Shown here: positions 31,782 through 39,956 of the stretch, one piece after another
How the letters are laid out: each line of letters begins with the position of its first letter
Numbering within the stretch: the first letter of the stretch is position 1
DNA from: CADCVT01 sp036389485
GTDB lineage: Bacteria; Actinomycetota; Thermoleophilia; Solirubrobacterales; Solirubrobacteraceae
NCBI GenBank assembly: GCA_036389485.1
Contig: DASVPR010000034.1
Span: 1 to 42,456, forward strand
Direction: 5' to 3'
DNA: 42,456 bases
Notes under the pieces: model-generated
What the model was told of the DNA's origin: nothing
Databases searched by the model: none
Seen by the model: the letters and a program-made list of their open reading frames with translations, nothing else
Position numbers and translations under genes: made by a program

Positions 31782-33481
31782 CCCGGGCGAGCCTGCCCGG
31801 AAGGGTTCCTTCGGGGCGGGCGAGCGTGAGGGTTCCTTCGGGGCGGGCGAGGGTTGCGGTGCTGGGGGTGGTCGCGGCTCTCGCCACAGCCACCCTCGTG
31901 CTGCCCGCGGCCGCGTCGGCGCACGCCGTCCTGACGCACTCGACCCCGCACCGCGGCGCCACCGTCGCCGAGGCGCCGCCGGAGGTCGTGTTCGACTTCA
32001 ACGAGCCGGTCGAGGTGACGTTCGGCGCGCTGCGGGTGTTCGACGGGGAGGGGCGGCGCGTCGACGGCGGCGAGCTCGTGCGGCCGAACGGGTCGAGCCG
32101 CAGCGTGGGGGTGAAGGTCGAGCGCGGACTGGCGCGCGGCCTCTACACCGCGACCTACCGCGTCGTCTCGGCCGACGGCCACCCGGTCAGCGGCGGGTTC
32201 ACGTTCGGCGTCGGCGTCGCGGTCGCGAAGGGCGGAAGCGCGCCGGACGTCGCCGACCTCCTCGAGGAGTCCGACGCCGGGCCCGCCGTCGAGGGTGTGT
32301 ACGGGGTCGCACGCGCGCTCCACTACGCCGCGCTGCTCCTCCTCGTCGGAGGCGCCGCGTTCGCCGTGCTGCTGTGGCCGGCCACGGCCACTGTTCAGTG
32401 GCCGCGGCGCCTGCTCGTCGCCGCCGCGGCGGTCGGCCTACTCGCTTCCCTCGCGGCCGTCGCGCTGCAGGGCGCGCTCGGCGCGGGCGTGTCGCTCGGG
32501 CACGCGCTCGACCGCGACGTGATCGACGCCTCGCTCGACACCCGCACCGGCCAGGCGTGGGCGATCCGGGCGGGGCTGTGGGCGGCGGCGCTGCCGGTCG
32601 TCGCGCTGATGCGGCGGCCGCGGTTCGGGCTCGCGGGGGCACTCATGGCGGTCGCCGCGGCGCTCGTCGTCTCGCTCCCGCTGGCGGGGCACGCGGACAC
32701 GCAGGACCCCAAGGCGCTGCTCGTCCCCGCGGACATCGTCCACGTCACCGCCGCGGGCGCGTGGCTCGGCGGGCTCGTCCTGCTCCTGTTCGCGTTCTGG
32801 CGGCGCCCCGACACCGACGGCGCCGGCGAGGCCACCCGCGGCTTCTCGAAGCTCGCTCTCTGGGCGGTCGTCGCGATCGCGGCCGCCGGGGCCCTGCAGG
32901 CGTGGTTCTACCTCGACGGCCCGAAGACCCTGTTCACGACGACGTATGGCATCGCGCTGCTCGCGAAGATCGCCCTGCTCGGCGTCATCGTCGTCGTCGC
33001 GAACGGCAACCGCAAACGGGTGGCGAAGATGGTGGAGGGCGGCGCCCTGCGGCGTGCGATGCGGGCGGAGGTCGCGCTGGCCGTCGGCGTGCTCGCGGCG
33101 ACGGCGGTCGTCGTGCGCGCCGCGCCGCCGGCCTCGATCGCGGAGGGCCCTGCGACCTCGGAGCTCGACCTCGGCCCGATGCGGTTGGAGATGGTCATCG
33201 AGCCGGCGACGACCGGCCCGAACGACTTCCACCTCTACCTCTTCGACCGCAAGACCGGCGCCCAGCTCGACAAGGTCGAGGAGCTGACCGTGAGGCTGAC
33301 TCAAGAAGAGGAGTCGATCGGGCCGATCAAGGTGGAGATCCCTCGAAAGGGCCCCGCGCACTACGAGAAACTCGATGAGGCGCTGGGCGTTCCAGGCACA
33401 TGGGAAGTCCAGGTCGACGCGCGCGTGAACGAGTTCGACGCCTACACGGCGCGCGACACCTTCGAGGTGCGCAAGCCGTAG
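31778..33481 (+). CDS. CopC-CopD fusion copper-transport protein
   Basis: 567-residue protein joining a CopC domain to a CopD membrane domain (YcnJ type). After the signal segment the mature part starts at HAVLTHSTP (His49), the CopC copper-binding N terminus, with the later DGHPVSGGFTFGVG ligand region. CopD follows with about eight membrane helices (from YGVARALHYAALLLLVGG to ALAVGVLAATAVVV) and a C-terminal extracytoplasmic beta domain ending FEVRKP. GTG at 31778 overlaps the ycnI stop; GTG at 31859 is an alternative that would remove the 9-residue duplication before the signal helix. It is likely a copper uptake or delivery system together with ycnI. Its last 82 bases overlap the xylanase gene. 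Confidence 0.92.
   Translation: MTRASLPGRVPSGRASVRVPSGRARVAVLGVVAALATATLVLPAAASAHAVLTHSTPHRGATVAEAPPEVVFDFNEPVEVTFGALRVFDGEGRRVDGGELVRPNGSSRSVGVKVERGLARGLYTATYRVVSADGHPVSGGFTFGVGVAVAKGGSAPDVADLLEESDAGPAVEGVYGVARALHYAALLLLVGGAAFAVLLWPATATVQWPRRLLVAAAAVGLLASLAAVALQGALGAGVSLGHALDRDVIDASLDTRTGQAWAIRAGLWAAALPVVALMRRPRFGLAGALMAVAAALVVSLPLAGHADTQDPKALLVPADIVHVTAAGAWLGGLVLLLFAFWRRPDTDGAGEATRGFSKLALWAVVAIAAAGALQAWFYLDGPKTLFTTTYGIALLAKIALLGVIVVVANGNRKRVAKMVEGGALRRAMRAEVALAVGVLAATAVVVRAAPPASIAEGPATSELDLGPMRLEMVIEPATTGPNDFHLYLFDRKTGAQLDKVEELTVRLTQEEESIGPIKVEIPRKGPAHYEKLDEALGVPGTWEVQVDARVNEFDAYTARDTFEVRKP
31802..31851 (+). repeat. 27-bp in-frame tandem duplication in copCD
   Basis: Two copies of a 23-base identical block (31802-31824 and 31829-31851) with a 27-base period encode RVPSGRASV and RVPSGRARV (residues 9-26), just before the signal helix. 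It looks like a recent tandem duplication and lengthens the basic N-terminal region. Confidence 0.85.
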
Positions 33482-35523
33482 CGCTCCTCGCCCTCGCCCT
33501 GGTCCCCGCCGCGGCCCACGCCCGTACCGGCCCCGTCGAGCTCGGCGCCGCCATCAACGACGCCGGCTTCGCGTTCGGCGGGTCGCAGTACCGCGACACG
33601 TTCACCGCGCACCACGACGCCGCGACGCCGGAGTCGGCGATGAAGATGACGGCCGTGCAGCCCGCGCAGGGGACGTTCGACTTCGACCGGGCGGACGCGA
33701 TCGTCGACTGGGCGCGCGCGGCGGGGAAGAAGGTGCACGGGCACGTGCTCGTGTGGTGCGCGGACGAGTGGAACCCGTCGTGGGTGACGCACGGCGACTG
33801 GACGCGCGACGAGCTCCTCGCCGTGATGGAGGACCACATCCGGACGGTGATGGGCCACTTCGAGGGCCGCGTCGAGACGTGGGACGTCGTCAACGAGGCG
33901 GTCGACCCCGCCGGCGCCCGGCGCGACTGCGTGTGGCAGCGGGTGATCGGCGACGACTGGGTCGCGCAGGCGTTCCGGATCGCGCGCGAGGCGGACCCCT
34001 CCGCGAAGCTCTTCTACAACGAGTACGGCGCGGACGTCCCCGGGCCGCAGTTCGACGCCGTGGCCGAGCTGGTGCGCGGCATCGCCGAGGTCGACGGTGT
34101 CGGGCTGCAGCACCACACCTACGGCTACGCGGCGCCGCAGTACCAGACCGAGGACCTCATCGCCCGGCTCGGCGCGCTCGGCCTCGACGTGCACATCAGC
34201 GAGCTGAACGTCACGACGTCGCAGCTCGGCGGGGACCTCGCGCGGCAGGCGCAGGCGTACTGGACGATCGCGGCGGCGTGCCAGGCACAGCCCGCCTGCT
34301 TTCGCATCACGACGTGGGGCTTCACCGACGCGTACGGCTGGAGGCCGCCGGCGGAGCAGGCGATGCCGTTCGACGCGGAGTACCGGCCGAAGCCGGCGTG
34401 GCACGCGATCCAGCGCGCGGTCGGTCGCGAGAGCGGGCCGCAGCCGCCCGCCCCCGGCCCTCCCGCGGCGGTCCTCGGCAGCGTCTCGTGGCCGGCGGTC
34501 GAGGGCGCGACGTACACGCTGCAGCACCGCGACGCGAACGACGCGTGGCGGACGATCGCGACCGGGATCCCCGCGACGTCGCTGCCGGTCTTCGAGCCCG
34601 AGGGGACGTGGGACTACCGCGTCCGCGCGGAGGACGGCCCGTGGTCGGAGCCGTCGACGCCGCTCGTCGTCGACCGGACGCCGCCGCTCGCGCCGACCGT
34701 CCCGCAGCAGTGGTTCCGCGACACGGCGGTCGTGAGCCTCGTCGCGACGGACCCCTCGCTGCCGGACGGCAGCCCGGGCAGCGGCGTCGAGCCCGCGCCC
34801 GCGCAGACCTTCACCGCCACCGGGCCGCTGTTCGGCACCGTCCGCGATCGCGCCGGCAACGTCTCGCCGGAGGGTGGGGGAGTGGTGCGCGTCGACACGA
34901 CCCTGCCCACGGTCACGCTGTCGTGTCCCCGCGAGGTCGTGCGGGGAGGCGGCGCGCTCGGGCGGTGGACGGCGAGCGACGAGGGCTCCGGCCTCGCGAC
35001 CCCGGCGGCCGGAGCGGTCCCGTTCCGCACCGCGCCGCCGGGCCGCTCCGCGCGCCGCGCCTCCACCACCGCGCGCGACCTCGTCGGCCACTCGGCGACC
35101 GCGACGTGCACATACCGCGTCCTCTCGCCGCTCCGCCTGTGGACCACGTCGGCGCCGCTCCACCGGGGCGCCGTGAGGCTCCGCGTGGGATGCCGGAGCG
35201 AAGCGCCGAGGGCGTGCGAAGCTATCCTTGCGCTGCGGCGGCTGGGACGGCGGCGGAGCGGCGACGACCGGCGGAGTCGCTCCGGCGGTGGCGGCGAGGT
35301 CGCGGGGCGGCCGCGGCGAAGGGGCGGGAGCCTGCGACGCGGCGCGCTGATGGGCCGGTCGCGCGCGGTCACGATCCCGCGGGGCGCGACGCGCACCGTC
35401 CGCGTTCCGCTTCGCACGCCGGGCAGCTTCGACGTCTTCGCCGGCCGCGACCGTCTCGGGGCGGTTCAGACGAGGCGCTCGAGCATCCAGCGCGTGCCGG
35501 CGAGGACGCGCTCCGCCGGGTAG
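33400..35523 (+). CDS. Secreted GH10 endo-1,4-beta-xylanase
   Basis: Family GH10 enzyme cleaving beta-1,4-xylan outside the cell. In 707 residues: a long basic N-region and signal helix (AVALLALALVPAAAHA), GH10 landmarks ATPESAMKMTAVQP, GHVLVW, the acid/base Glu166 in WDVVNEAV, LFYNEYG, QHHTYG, the nucleophile Glu268 in VHISELNV and TTWGFTDAYGWRP. The catalytic domain ends at about 345; the remainder is two or three Ig-like or fibronectin-like beta repeats with a very Arg/Gly-rich stretch near 610-650, without a recognised CBM. The ATG at 33400 lies within copCD, and no ATG/GTG/TTG start in frame exists before the signal helix ends. The 3' end overlaps the opposing tetR gene by 58 bases. Confidence 0.88.
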   Translation: MGSPGRRARERVRRLHGARHLRGAQAVALLALALVPAAAHARTGPVELGAAINDAGFAFGGSQYRDTFTAHHDAATPESAMKMTAVQPAQGTFDFDRADAIVDWARAAGKKVHGHVLVWCADEWNPSWVTHGDWTRDELLAVMEDHIRTVMGHFEGRVETWDVVNEAVDPAGARRDCVWQRVIGDDWVAQAFRIAREADPSAKLFYNEYGADVPGPQFDAVAELVRGIAEVDGVGLQHHTYGYAAPQYQTEDLIARLGALGLDVHISELNVTTSQLGGDLARQAQAYWTIAAACQAQPACFRITTWGFTDAYGWRPPAEQAMPFDAEYRPKPAWHAIQRAVGRESGPQPPAPGPPAAVLGSVSWPAVEGATYTLQHRDANDAWRTIATGIPATSLPVFEPEGTWDYRVRAEDGPWSEPSTPLVVDRTPPLAPTVPQQWFRDTAVVSLVATDPSLPDGSPGSGVEPAPAQTFTATGPLFGTVRDRAGNVSPEGGGVVRVDTTLPTVTLSCPREVVRGGGALGRWTASDEGSGLATPAAGAVPFRTAPPGRSARRASTTARDLVGHSATATCTYRVLSPLRLWTTSAPLHRGAVRLRVGCRSEAPRACEAILALRRLGRRRSGDDRRSRSGGGGEVAGRPRRRGGSLRRGALMGRSRAVTIPRGATRTVRVPLRTPGSFDVFAGRDRLGAVQTRRSSIQRVPARTRSAG

Positions 35524-36059
35524 CGCTCCGGGTCCGTGAGAACGAGCCGGACGGCCTCGTCGGCCATCGTCGAGAGCATCCGGGCGAGCAGCTCGGGGTC
35601 CAGGACGTCCGGCCGCTCGCCGAGCACCGGCCGCAGCGCCTCGGCCAGCGTCGCGACCGCCTCCGCGCGGCCGGCGGCGATCTGCTCGCGCATCGACTCG
35701 GGCGCGCCCTCCGGCGGCATCAGCACCAGCCGCCAGGTGTCGGGGTCGGACTGCGCGGCCTCCAGGTAGCGGCGCTGTGCGTCGAGCAGGGCGCCGCGGG
35801 CATCGCCGGGAGCGATCTCCGTCGGCATGACCGCCTCGAGCTGCTCGCGCGCTCGCTCCGCCTCGCGCTCGACCAGCGCCTCGAGCAGGCCGGGCAGGTC
35901 GCGGAAGTGGTCGTAGACGATCGGGCGGCTGACGCCCGCCGCGCGGGCGACCGCGTCGATCGACACCGCGTGGAAGCCGCGGCGCACGGCGATCTCCTTC
36001 GTCACGTCGAGAAGCTGCTCGCGCCGTACCGCCGCCGGGAGTCGTGTGCCCGTGCTCAC
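35466..36059 (-). CDS. TetR-family regulator divergent from the monooxygenase
   Basis: 197-residue repressor-type regulator. The DNA-binding domain is clear (RREQLLDVTKEIAVRRGFHA, VDAVARAAGVSRPIVYDHFRD with the recognition helix), followed by a helical C-terminal domain typical of TetR proteins sensing hydrophobic compounds. The GTG at 36059 has TAACCT (36074-36069) 9 bases upstream inside the operator, suggesting autorepression and a near-leaderless message. It is divergent from a Baeyer-Villiger monooxygenase and shares the 30-bp double operator with it, so it probably controls that enzyme. The C-terminal end overlaps the xylanase 3' end. Confidence 0.9.
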   Translation of the reverse strand: MSTGTRLPAAVRREQLLDVTKEIAVRRGFHAVSIDAVARAAGVSRPIVYDHFRDLPGLLEALVEREAERAREQLEAVMPTEIAPGDARGALLDAQRRYLEAAQSDPDTWRLVLMPPEGAPESMREQIAAGRAEAVATLAEALRPVLGERPDVLDPELLARMLSTMADEAVRLVLTDPERYPAERVLAGTRWMLERLV

Positions 36060-36069
36060 AACGCGTTTA

Positions 36070-36099
36070 GGTTACAGCACTGTAGGTTACAGTTCTGTA
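36070..36099. promoter_or_regulatory. Tandem operator palindromes for the TetR/BVMO pair
   Basis: Two direct 15-bp repeats (36070-36084 and 36085-36099) read GGTTACAG-NN-CTGTA. Each contains the dyad TACAG-N2-CTGTA (36073-36084 and 36088-36099), and the pair together forms a further dyad around CTGTAGGTTACAG. They lie between the tetR GTG (36059) and the monooxygenase start (36130). This is the expected shared operator of a divergent TetR pair, able to bind two dimers. Confidence 0.75.
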
Positions 36100-36129
36100 G
36101 GGAGCGCGAACACGGGAGATGAGACGGTC

Positions 36130-37626
36130 TTGTCCGAGCACGACGTGGTGATCATCGGGGGCGGGTTCTCCGGCCTCGGGATGGCGATCCGCCTGAAGGA
36201 GGCCGGCTTCGACGACTTCGTAATCCTCGAGCGCGGCGACGACGTCGGCGGCACATGGCACTTCAACACGTATCCGGGCTGCGCCTGCGACGTGCCCTCG
36301 CACCTGTACTCGTTCTCCTTCGCCCCGAACCCGGCGTGGACCCAGACCTACTCGCCTCAGCCGGAGATCGACGCGTATCTGAAGCGGCTCGCCGACGACC
36401 ACGGCCTGCGCCCGCACGTCCGCCTCGACACCACCGTCACCGACGCGGCCTACGACGAGGACGACGGGCGCTGGACCGTCGAGACCGACGGAGAGACGTT
36501 CCGCGGCCGCGTGCTCGTCGCCGCGCAGGGCGGGCTCGCCGAACCGAAGATCCCGGACATCCCCGGGATCGACTCGTTCGAAGGTGCGACGTTCCACTCC
36601 GCCCGCTGGGACCACTCGGTCGACCTGCGCGGCAAGCGCGTCGCGGCGGTCGGCGCCGGCGCCTCGGCGATCCAGTTCGTCCCCGCCATCCAGCCGGACG
36701 TCGCCGAGCTGCACGTCATCCAGCGAACGCCGCCGTGGGTGATGCCGCACCCGAACCGGCCGACGACGCGCTTCGAGCGCCGCCTGTACAAGCGCTTCCC
36801 CGCCGCGCAGAAGCTCGTGCGCGGCGCCATCTACGCGGGTCGCGAGCTGCTCGTCCTCGGGTTCGCGAAGGACCCGCGGCTCATGAAGGTCCCCGAGCGG
36901 ATCGCGCTCAAGCACATGCGCGACCAGATCGGCCATCGCCCGGACCTGATGGAGAAGGTGACGCCGGACTACACGATCGGGTGCAAGCGGATTCTGCCGT
37001 CGAACGGGTGGTATCCGGCGCTCGCGGAGCCGAACGTGTCACTGCACTGCGGCGGAGTCTCCGAGATCCGCGGCAACACGATCGTCGCCGGCGACGGCTC
37101 GGAGGCCGAGGTCGACGCGATCGTCTTCGGCACCGGCTTCCAGGTGGCGGACATGCCGGTCGGCAAGTTCGTGCGCGGCCGCGACGGGCGGACGCTCGAC
37201 GAGGTCTGGCAGGGCTCCCCGAAGGCCTACCTCGGCACGACCGTCGCCGGCTTCCCCAACCTCTTCCTCATGACCGGGCCGAACACCGGCCTGGGCCACA
37301 GCTCGATGGTCTACATGATCGAGTCCCAGATCGCCCACGTCGTCGGCGCGCTGTCGGCGATGCGGGCCGCCGGTGCGGAGACCCTCGAGGTCCGCCAAGA
37401 GGTCCAGGACGCCTACAACGCCGAGATCGACGCGAAGATGGAGGGCACGGTCTGGAACAGCGGCTGCGCGTCGTGGTACATCGACGCCACTGGCCGCAAC
37501 GCGACGCTCTGGCCCGACTGGACGTGGCGCTTCCGCCGCCGCGTCGCGCGGTTCGACGCGAGCGACTACGTGCTCTCGGCGCCGGTGCGTGAGAAGCGCT
37601 TCGAGCGCGAGACCGTCCCGGCCTGA
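36130..37626 (+). CDS. Flavin-containing Baeyer-Villiger-type monooxygenase
   Basis: 498-residue FAD/NADPH monooxygenase. FAD-binding GGGFSG is at 10-15, then GGTWHFNTYPGCACDVPSHL, and the Baeyer-Villiger fingerprint FxGxxxHxxxW(P/D) is seen as FEGATFHSARWD at 150-161. The NADPH Rossmann motif GAGASAIQ follows, and the late GTGFQVADMP and LMTGPNTGLGH complete the fold. It should oxidise ketones or other carbonyls to esters or lactones; the substrate is unknown. The TTG at 36130 is preferred because it gives MSEHDVVIIGGG, with GGGAG 11 bases upstream; an in-frame GTG at 36046 would read through the operator. Induced through the divergent TetR is likely. Confidence 0.92.
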   Translation: MSEHDVVIIGGGFSGLGMAIRLKEAGFDDFVILERGDDVGGTWHFNTYPGCACDVPSHLYSFSFAPNPAWTQTYSPQPEIDAYLKRLADDHGLRPHVRLDTTVTDAAYDEDDGRWTVETDGETFRGRVLVAAQGGLAEPKIPDIPGIDSFEGATFHSARWDHSVDLRGKRVAAVGAGASAIQFVPAIQPDVAELHVIQRTPPWVMPHPNRPTTRFERRLYKRFPAAQKLVRGAIYAGRELLVLGFAKDPRLMKVPERIALKHMRDQIGHRPDLMEKVTPDYTIGCKRILPSNGWYPALAEPNVSLHCGGVSEIRGNTIVAGDGSEAEVDAIVFGTGFQVADMPVGKFVRGRDGRTLDEVWQGSPKAYLGTTVAGFPNLFLMTGPNTGLGHSSMVYMIESQIAHVVGALSAMRAAGAETLEVRQEVQDAYNAEIDAKMEGTVWNSGCASWYIDATGRNATLWPDWTWRFRRRVARFDASDYVLSAPVREKRFERETVPA

Positions 37627-37638
37627 GCCCGGTCGGTG

Positions 37639-37644
37639 TAGTTT
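37639..37644 (+). promoter_or_regulatory. Possible -10 box of the KAP NTPase gene
   Basis: TAGTTT (TANNNT) is 8 bases before the GTG at 37653, in a short gap without a Shine-Dalgarno sequence. Spacing fits a leaderless start. No -35 box was seen. Confidence 0.35.
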
Positions 37645-37652
37645 CGCCGAGC

Positions 37653-39956
37653 GTGGAGACGGCGACGAGGAAGCGGGCTACGAAGACGGCGGAGGAGCCG
37701 GAGCTCGCGCTGACGGCGCCGCAGATCGACGAGCTCGCGAAGCGCGCGCTCGAGCGAGACGAGCGGCTGCGACGCGAGGCCTCGGCCGTGGGCGTGACCG
37801 CCGCGGACCTCGCCGCGCACATCCGCGAGTCGCAAACGCTCGCCAGTCCTCCGGTGGACGTCACCGGCGCGGTCTCCCAGCGCCGCCGGGAGCGCGAGCG
37901 CGCGGCGGACCGTGTCGCCCGGATGAGGCGCACCGGTCGGCGCGTGGGCGGGGTGTACACGCTGTTCTGGGTCGCCGGCGTCGCCGCCGCGGCGCTCGAC
38001 CGTTTCCCAAGCGCCACGGACCGGCTCGCGGTCATCGCCGGGATCACCTTCGTCGTCGCGATCAACGTCGGCGCCGTGCGGCGCGTGGTGCACGTGCGCG
38101 AGGGGGCGCTAGCGAGCGCCGACGAAGCGCTCGACGAGGCGCGCGCGGCCGTCGACGCGTTCCGCCTCGCGCAGGTCGCGGACGCGGCGCGGGCGCTGAT
38201 CAACGAGAACGCGGACGGCCGCTACCGCACGACGATCGCCGACGCGACCGGGGACGGCCTGGCGGAGATCGAGGACGTCCGCCGGATGGTCAGGACCGAG
38301 GCGCGCGACAAGCTCGACCGGCTGCTCACGGACATGCCCGGCGGGAGCATCGGGCTCTCGGGGCCACGCGGCTCGGGCAAGAGCTCGCTCATCCGCGCGG
38401 TGTGCCCCAGCGGGGACGAGCAGCCCGAGGGGCTGCTCGGCGTCGTCGTGTCCGCGCCGGTGCAGTTCGGCGGGCGCGAGTTCATCCTCCACCTGTTCGC
38501 CGAGCTGTGCCGGGCGGTGCTGGGCCGCGCGGCGGTGGAGCGTCTCCGCGCGCCGGACCCCCTGACGCAGGCGCCCGGGCGCGTCCGGCCCGCGACGCTC
38601 GCGGGCACGGTCGCGCTCCTCGCGCTGCTCGCCGGCGCGGCGATGCTGCTGGTGCACCTCGAGGTGGCCGAGGCCTCGTTCGTCTGGGCCCTCGCGGTCA
38701 TCGCCGTCGGTGCGATCGGCGTCATGGCCGTGCTGCGGGCCCGCCTGCGGCACCGCCGCGAACGGCGCCGGCGCCTCGACGCTCTCGGCGCCGCTCCCGC
38801 GCAGCCGCGCTTCGGGCCCGAGATCGAGGCGCTCGCCACGGCGCGGCTGACCGACATCTGGTTCCAGCAGAGCTTCACGCGAGGCTGGTCGGGCAGCGTC
38901 AGCCTGCCCATCGGCGTGGAGGCGGGTGTGGAGGGGAGCCACGAGCTCGCGCGCCAGCAGATGAGCCTTCCCGACGTCGTCGCGGAGATGCGGCACCTGG
39001 TCGAGCGGCTCACGGGACCGGCCGCGGGGGAGTCGCGCGTGCAGGTGCGGATCGGCATCGACGAGATGGACAAGATCGACTCGCTCGAGGACGCGGGGCG
39101 CTTCATGAACGAGCTGAAGGTCCTGTTCGGGATCGCGGGCTGCTTCTTCCTCGTCTCCGTCTCCGAGGACGCGATGAGCCAGTTCGAGCGCCGGGGCCTA
39201 CCGCTGCGCGACGTCTTCGACTCGTCGTTCGACGAGATCGTCCGCGTCGGGCCACTGACCGCTGAGCGGTCCGTCGCGCTCCTCGGCGAGCGCACGATCG
39301 GGATGCCGCTCCCGTTCATGCTGCTCTGCCACGTCATGGCCGGCGGCCTGCCGCGCGACGTGATCCGGATGGCGCGCGCGATCCTCGAGCCGGACGCGAA
39401 GGAGCGGAGCCTCGCTCAGGTGACCGCGATCCTCGTTCGCTCGCAGGTCCAGGCGAAGGTGCGCGGGACGCTCGTCGCCGCCGGACGCTTGCCGGAGGCG
39501 CCGGAGATCGAGTCGCTGCGCGAATGGCTCCAGCTGGCGAGCGTGGCGCCGACCGATGCCAAGACGCTCCTGGAGTCGTGCGAGTCGATCGATCCCGCCA
39601 TCGCGCCGCTCGTCACGGTCCGTCCGGCGAACGACGCCCTGCGCTCCGCGAGCGAGCGGGCGCAGGAGCTGCTCGCCTACTTCTACTTCTGCGCCACGGT
39701 GCAGCAGTTCTTCGTCGACCAGCCGCCGGTCGGCCGCTTCCGCGAGATCGAGAGGCCCGGCGACCCGCCGCTGGCCCAGCTCCTGGCCGACGCGCACCAG
39801 GCCTTCACGGTCCACCCGCGCGCTGCGTGGGCGGCGGTCGCGGACGCGAGGCGCAAGCTCGCCCTCGCGGCGGGGCCGGAGTTCCCGCTTCCCCGCGAGG
39901 GACAGGCGCCGCCGGGGGCGACGGGAGTGGCCGAGCAGGCCGTCGGAGGGGCATGA
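37653..39956 (+). CDS. Membrane KAP-type P-loop NTPase
   Basis: 767-residue protein with the KAP-family layout. A charged N-terminal region is followed by two membrane helices (about 101-118 and 124-144) and a helical linker. The NTPase then begins with Walker A GPRGSGKSS (237-245), is interrupted by two more membrane helices (316-335 and 342-362), and continues to Walker B VRIGIDEMDK (465-474). The membrane insertion between Walker A and B is typical of KAP NTPases. The C-terminal 250 residues are helical with no recognised domain. KAP ATPases occur in some phage-defence systems, such as PifA and Qat, but also elsewhere, so the role is open. It is coupled to the DUF3047-like gene by ATGA (39953-39956). 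Confidence 0.75.
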   Translation: METATRKRATKTAEEPELALTAPQIDELAKRALERDERLRREASAVGVTAADLAAHIRESQTLASPPVDVTGAVSQRRRERERAADRVARMRRTGRRVGGVYTLFWVAGVAAAALDRFPSATDRLAVIAGITFVVAINVGAVRRVVHVREGALASADEALDEARAAVDAFRLAQVADAARALINENADGRYRTTIADATGDGLAEIEDVRRMVRTEARDKLDRLLTDMPGGSIGLSGPRGSGKSSLIRAVCPSGDEQPEGLLGVVVSAPVQFGGREFILHLFAELCRAVLGRAAVERLRAPDPLTQAPGRVRPATLAGTVALLALLAGAAMLLVHLEVAEASFVWALAVIAVGAIGVMAVLRARLRHRRERRRRLDALGAAPAQPRFGPEIEALATARLTDIWFQQSFTRGWSGSVSLPIGVEAGVEGSHELARQQMSLPDVVAEMRHLVERLTGPAAGESRVQVRIGIDEMDKIDSLEDAGRFMNELKVLFGIAGCFFLVSVSEDAMSQFERRGLPLRDVFDSSFDEIVRVGPLTAERSVALLGERTIGMPLPFMLLCHVMAGGLPRDVIRMARAILEPDAKERSLAQVTAILVRSQVQAKVRGTLVAAGRLPEAPEIESLREWLQLASVAPTDAKTLLESCESIDPAIAPLVTVRPANDALRSASERAQELLAYFYFCATVQQFFVDQPPVGRFREIERPGDPPLAQLLADAHQAFTVHPRAAWAAVADARRKLALAAGPEFPLPREGQAPPGATGVAEQAVGGA

